In this document: piece after piece, positions 60,627-64,000 of the stretch
Layout: the number at the start of each line of letters is the position of its first letter
How positions within the stretch are numbered: position 1 is the stretch's first letter
Source: Coptis chinensis
Lineage: Eukaryota; Streptophyta; Magnoliopsida; Ranunculales; Ranunculaceae
Assembly: GCA_015680905.1 (NCBI GenBank)
Contig: CM027381.1
Location: 89,801,501-89,865,500, forward strand
DNA length: 64,000 bases
Direction: 5' to 3'
Notes under the pieces: model-generated
The model's input: the letters and a program-made list of their open reading frames with translations, nothing else
What the model was told of the DNA's origin: nothing
Databases searched by the model: none
Made by a program: the position numbers and the translations under genes

Positions 60627-61735
60627 CTGCAAAATAGTTAACTAAAAAATTGTGAAATTGATTTGCAAGAGGATGATGGTAAATTTTTCTAGAAAAACTG
60701 TTAAGACGTTCTCTTAGAAAGATGAAATGGAACAATATCATATCGAAACAAAGTTTACCCGCTTTCAACACCAAGTATATTCAAACCAGCCTTTAAATTT
60801 CTATCAAGAACCTCTTTTTCGTGAAACCCATTGGAAAGATGCCTCCTTCAAGCTTTCTTATAACAAGAAATGGCTAAGTGCTCCAAGTCTATTCAACTCG
60901 GATGCCAACATAGGAGTGTCAATCTGAAAGCGTAAAAAAAGACGGTCGGCATTATTTCCATCATTGCTTGTTCCTCGGGAAAAATTTAACACTACTAACA
61001 AAACCTTGGTTATAAAGCTCCATCAAACAAAAGATATTCTTCAAGTCCAAAAGTCATGTTAATTCCTAGGCTTAAGAACTTGCAAATTTTTTAGGCCTTA
61101 ATTAAAAGTTCACATCAATTTTCATGTCCAAGTAGTCTTTGTCTCATTAATGCGGCTCCATGAACAAAGAATCTCATGAATGAAAAAAAAAATATCGCTA
61201 CTAGCTTGAGCGTAGAACATGAATGCTGTGATATTACAGCTTATTGGAACTAGACTCACATAGAAAATGCACCAATAACAAATAACGTAACTAATGATCT
61301 TTATTCAAAAAATTAGATGATTGAACTCCCGAGAAAACTTCTTGTAAGCTATAAACGACCATTTTTATATACGCTTAGTTTCCAGTTTTGAAAAACTACT
61401 CCCTAGTGGCGCCCTCCCGATATTGGTAAACCAAAGCCAGCAGATTGTATAATGGAAATTAGTTGGCGTCCTCCTGATATTGGGTTTGTTAAAGCCAAAA
61501 CAGATAAAGTGCCTAAGTAAAAATATCATGACTCTTGGCATCCAAGAAGCTTGGCATTGACACCAAGCACAATCCTGTTCTCTGCCTTCCATCTAAAATA
61601 ATTAGTGCGAAAGAACTTGGTGAAACCCCATCCACGTACGTCCTCCTAACTTAATAAGGGTTTGGGAAGACAAGACAAGACATATCCTCTGTTCATATTC
61701 TTAGTCTAAACATAATTAAATTAACAAATTATTAC
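60627..61735. other. CACTA interior, no recognised gene
   Basis: A plus-strand frame at 60727-60927 and a minus-strand frame at 61365-61592 match nothing known. At about 61408-61500 a short duplication (GGCGYCCTCCYGATATTGG and a following AAAGCCA motif) occurs twice, ~55 bases apart. Confidence 0.3.
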
Positions 61736-61905
61736 CTGAGATGCATTTCCAAGCCCTGAAGATTGTCGCTTAAGGTCTGCAACTTCATCCTCAAGTATCT
61801 TACGAGCCTTGTCTGCTTTATCAAGTCTTGCCATGATCGCCTCATAACCTGACTCACTGCTTTCACACGCTATCTTCTCTCTTTGAGCAATATCCTTATA
61901 AGGAG
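61736..61905 (-). pseudogene. Unidentified captured exon encoding a coiled coil
   Basis: A 170-base minus-strand exon with acceptor TTTCAG (61911-61906) and donor GTAATA (61735 leftwards). It is open throughout, 56 codons: PYKDIAQREKIACESSESGY, then EAIMARLDKADKARKILEDE, then VADLKRQSSGLGNASQ. Charged heptads predict a coiled coil. I do not recognise the parent gene. Both splice sites and the frame are intact, unlike the macro and POLA fragments, so it is either a recent capture or under constraint. Confidence 0.55.
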
Positions 61906-61923
61906 CTGAAATATTAGATTCAG

Positions 61924-62082
61924 TTACCATAATGAGTTGATTAGAAAGGACAGGTTTTAGACTGTTCACATTTAAACATTGAGTGATTGAGATAATATTA
62001 AAAAAAGATTTAAAATCCAAGGACTACCCGCTAGTATGCTACCATTTTGTTCATAGTAGTAGGTATAGGAACAAATGAAGAG
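61924..62082. repeat. Direct repeat, copy 2
   Basis: Partner of 60320-60475, same orientation, 1.6 kb apart. It lies just upstream (minus sense) of the coiled-coil exon and overlaps its intron. Confidence 0.85.
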
Positions 62083-63308
62083 TCCAAACAACCAACAGCC
62101 AATGCCCAATAGTCGACATGTATACATTGCATACAAGGGCATGGCATAGAGCGAAATCCTACAGATCGCGCAGACACAAGCGGTGACTATGCCACCAAAA
62201 TCCACAAACAACAAATAAGGTCATAAAAGTGCCAATAGCTAAGGAAAAGATAAACAAAAGATATTGACTCACCTACTTAATCATATACGGATGCAACGAG
62301 CAACTAGTTACTTCATGTTCCATAGGACCAATGAAGTTTGGATAACAACAGGGTATGATAGGAGAAACATTGTTGACCACGATTTCAAGAGAGAAAGAGA
62401 GTTGTACAGGTAGAAGAGAGTACACGCGGTTCAATAAAATATTATGTACATACAATTCAACTAAAAAAAACAATCAAAATTTTAAACCAAAACAAAGTTT
62501 AATTTTGTGATAAAAATCTCAGTTGGTAGTAAATAAATATCGTGAAAAAGGAAAGCCTACTACTTTGATTTGCACCAACCAAATCAAATATTTCCCATGC
62601 CCCTCCCTCAGTTTGTTCTCTTCGAAGAAAATTATGAGGGTGGAAAATAGATTATAGAAGCTTCTTGCTATCTCATGAAAATTTACCACAACAAACTGAG
62701 TTGTGTACCATGGATTTTCTCTCGTGCAAAAAAGAAAACATAATTTTGATAGAAATGTATGCGTTATATATTTATCCCACCAAGGACAACACCAACAACA
62801 AAACCCCTCTTTTATTGCTAACTGCCCCAAGTGAGAAGCAAACACCAGCCAAGCCACGCATTCATTCAATCAAACACATAAAGAGCAAGACAAGATATTT
62901 AGAGAACAACCGTACCAACAAACTACAGTGAATCATCACAAATAAATCTTAGTAGAACATTTGTTGCAAGTTTGACTAAGAAAAACAAGTACAGATATTT
63001 ATGCTACAAATCAGTATTTAGTATAGAAAAATATAAATGTAAAATCATGGTCACTCCGGAACTGATGAAACTAAAAGGAACATAATTTGCATACACATCA
63101 CTTGGTGCACAAAACAAAAACAGAAAGAAAACAAATAGAAAAATAACAAAAAAAGGAAGTTGCAAGCAAAATGAAGATACACACTGTAAACTTCTCAAGC
63201 TCCTTTATAGCACATTTATAAAATCCAATTGCAAGGGGGTCAGTTTTTTTTTTTCCATTTTGCACAGCAGCATTAACATTGCAATTCAATTCAAATATGT
63301 ATGTGTAT

Positions 63309-63389
<81 letters not shown>

Positions 63390-64000
63390 TTATAACTACA
63401 TTCCATTAAATTACTATAAATCTCAAATGATAAGACCACATGCCTAATAAAACTATTAAAGATCAAATAAGATAATAATAAAACATTGATGAAGCCATAC
63501 CAAGAATCCAACCATGGTTTCCCTTCCAGAGAAATCAAGAACATATGTCAGTTCAAACAAACACATTTCAACTCTCAATTATCTAGAAACGAATCGAACA
63601 GAATTAAATGACCTAATACTTACAATGAAGGTGTCATTAAACGATGCATAAATATGGGCCACGCCAAAACATACTCCCCATCTCGCATACAGGTCCAAGG
63701 CTTGTCACATCTCAAACTTAATTGGCAAGAAGTCTACTAAGATTTACTCAGAGGAGTAGGAGTGTGATGACAAACATAGATCAAACACCAGAAATTTCGA
63801 AGTATAAACTCGAAATTCTTACAAGATGAGAATGAAGAAAATCGAAAAAGGAATCAAAGATCTTGTGAAGCACCTAAACGAGAAGAACACAACCTGATCT
63901 CTTAAAGTTTAAAATTTACAGTCATTCAAGTATACAGAGAATAGAATTAAAACAACAATTTCACTAAATACATAAACAAAAAAAAATAGTCTTTTCCAAA
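62083..64000. other. CACTA interior to window end, no firm gene
   Basis: Minus-strand frame 62519-62869 (116 codons) is not recognisable. At about 63183-63245 a minus-strand stretch DPLAIGFYKCAIKELEKF looks exon-like (charged, open, near a GTGTAT donor) but its parent is unknown. An (AT)n microsatellite fills 63309-63387. No CACTA right end is seen. Confidence 0.3.
63309..63387. repeat. (AT)n microsatellite
   Basis: About 39 AT repeats without interruption. Confidence 0.95.

Larger units (their letters stand above)
56797..64000. mobile_element. CACTA (En/Spm) transposon, left end and captured interior
   Basis: It begins CACTACACCATAACAGG at 56797, inside the integrase frame, a standard plant CACTA terminus. 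It is followed by ~320 bases of subterminal palindromic repeats. The three bases before it (CAC) would be the target duplication. The matching right end (CCTGTTATGGTGTAGTG) is not seen, so the element is at least 7.2 kb. No transposase (TNP2/TNPD) coding is visible. Instead the interior holds spaced, minus-strand exon-like pieces of unrelated host genes. That everything to 64000 is inside the element is inference. Confidence 0.65.

Noticed and set aside
1-64000. CRISPR arrays, bacterial operons, rRNA genes
   Set aside because: None seen; all tandem repeats here have other explanations, and the content is plant nuclear.

Overview
This window comes from a plant nuclear genome, most likely a eudicot. 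It is AT-rich and is built almost wholly from nested transposable elements with plant-specific hallmarks: Ty1/copia and Ty3/gypsy elements primed by initiator-Met tRNA, an Athila-like element with a GGCGCC-type primer site, a Helitron, a CACTA transposon, LINE remnants, and fragments of two plant housekeeping genes. I see no intact host gene, rRNA or complete tRNA gene. The species cannot be told from the sequence.

Layout. 1-5377 is a mosaic: the outer part of a Tekay-like LTR (1-640) abuts a copia Gag/protease fragment with primer site and LTR (641 to about 2635). A LINE remnant follows, then about 2 kb of unassigned DNA and the end of another LTR (4970-5377). 5378-28814 is the most striking block: a head-to-tail array with a period of about 5.38 kb. 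Each unit is one 3.9-kb LTR plus a 1.5-kb non-coding internal region. There are four full LTRs, one truncated LTR and four internal regions, all on the minus strand. It looks like a LARD-type, non-autonomous Ty3/gypsy derivative amplified by LTR-LTR recombination. AT-rich parts of the units are almost identical, but CG-containing parts are full of small indels.

28815-31785 holds two Helitrons joined head to tail. The second carries the N-terminal exons of a RepHel gene on the plus strand, with a duplicated exon-intron unit. An LTR element interrupts it at 31786. 31786-55440 is a nest of Athila-like Ty3/gypsy DNA on the minus strand. An older element (LTR 31786-33650, itself holding a LINE) has a tandem duplication of its 3' part. 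A complete younger element (34997-51418, two 1.44-kb LTRs about 98.4% identical, 5-bp target duplication ACCTA) sits inside the first duplicate. The second duplicate preserves the matching empty site. Three copies of an accessory ORF lie in the env position.

55441-56796 is the 3' part of a chromovirus-like pol gene. A CACTA element begins inside it at 56797 and runs past the window end. That element contains exon-like fragments of at least two unrelated host genes on the same strand: a GDAP2-like macro-domain protein and the DNA polymerase alpha catalytic subunit. It also holds an unidentified coiled-coil exon with intact splice signals, so it appears to be a gene-fragment-capturing transposon.

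Order of events inferred from nesting: the Helitron is older than the LTR element at 31786; the tandem duplication in that element came next; the complete Athila-like element inserted last in that nest. The CACTA element is younger than the chromovirus fragment it splits.
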